DNA from: Sulfurimonas sp. SAG-AH-194-L11
GTDB lineage: Bacteria > Campylobacterota > Campylobacteria > Campylobacterales > Sulfurimonadaceae
DNA: 54,781 nt
Assembly (NCBI RefSeq): GCF_029215995.1
Contig: NZ_JAEMVB010000012.1
Coordinates: forward strand, 1 to 54,781
Direction of reading: 5' to 3'
A program made the position numbers and the translations under genes. The notes below the pieces were generated by a model. That model worked only from the letters and a program-made list of their open reading frames with translations, did not search any database and was not told the DNA's origin. Positions 54,679 to 54,781 of this stretch are shown in pieces. Positions within the stretch are counted from its first letter, which is position 1, and every line of letters begins with the position of its first letter.

Positions 54679-54781
54679 AAAACTTTCTACCAAAAATCAA
54701 TATAGAAGACTACCTACATAATATAGATAAAGCATTTTCCCAAAAAACACAAAAAGATACATATATGATTTATATGATGAT
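54675..54781 (+). CDS. Probable PilO-like protein, 5' end only
   Basis: The first 35 residues are visible before the window ends (MKNFLPKINIEDYLHNID, then AFSQKTQKDTYMIYMM), with the start codon overlapping the previous stop as ATGA. The position right after a PilM/PilN-like gene, and a hydrophobic segment apparently beginning at the edge, suggest PilO or GspM. Too little is present to be certain. Confidence 0.5.
   Translation, partial: MKNFLPKINIEDYLHNIDKAFSQKTQKDTYMIYMM

Overview
The window is A+T-rich, densely coded DNA from a Campylobacterota bacterium, most likely a Sulfurimonas-type or related free-living member. The strongest sign is the block mrp, ispDF, response regulator, sat-like, pgpA-like (26273-32746). 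From memory this matches the Campylobacter jejuni order around Cj1606-Cj1610, here with thiC inserted. A fused IspDF, a CZB-type chemoreceptor, an M99 (Csd4/Pgp1-type) peptidase remnant and an MSHA/type II-like pilus locus fit the same assignment. I found no rRNA, tRNA, CRISPR array or prophage.

Layout. 1-5790: a DUF445 membrane protein running off the left edge, an orphan RND exporter, then a rhodanese / 41-residue membrane protein / MFS operon and a small hypothetical. 5800-8467: an OmpR/histidine kinase pair, then two tandem paralogues of unknown function built on a triplicated helical repeat. 8617-13286: a three-gene envelope operon (MMPL-type RND, LolA-like periplasmic protein, DUF1302 outer-membrane protein) whose inner- and outer-membrane members share a DLDGFGES motif. 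13361-16792: chemoreceptor and glutamate dehydrogenase. 16844-21548: a tightly coupled phospholipid/phosphate-ester operon (HAD phosphatase, CDP-alcohol phosphatidyltransferase, inositol-phosphatase-like protein, GDPD-like protein, MscS channel).

21613-26280: accessory genes of the kind found near formate dehydrogenase or other molybdoenzymes (TorD-like chaperone, polyferredoxin, AroE-fold protein, hypothetical), then ywbE-like and pyk. 26273-29892: a minus-strand cluster in which the pgpA-like protein, the regulator and perhaps the ATP-sulfurylase-like protein have lost hallmark catalytic residues. 30073-32746: thiC and mrp. 32826-34683: a diguanylate cyclase with a heme-c motif, split by a 7-bp tandem repeat. 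34769-39097: glmS and glnD.

39197-43001: a putative autoinducer-2 processing operon (LsrG-like monooxygenase fold, class II aldolase, clear LsrK, TRIC/UPF0126 membrane protein). It ends against a 185-bp palindromic MITE-like element flanked by TA. 43195-47816: ThiF-like protein, a nitrilase-fold protein lacking its catalytic Cys, xseB, metX, a hypothetical, a YebC regulator and a YigZ protein. 47825-54781: a pilus/type II secretion locus (PilC/GspF, PilB/GspE, two accessory proteins on minus; PilM/PilN-like and PilO-like on plus), divided by a 5'-truncated M99 peptidase gene at what looks like a deletion junction.

The recurring theme is erosion and remodelling: several conserved-locus proteins look like pseudoenzymes, and two genes are broken (slipped repeat, deletion). 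The most promising candidates for undescribed biology are the Lsr-like operon without an Lsr transporter, the MMPL/LolA/DUF1302 operon with its shared motif, the tandem helical-repeat paralogues, and the repeat-switched diguanylate cyclase.
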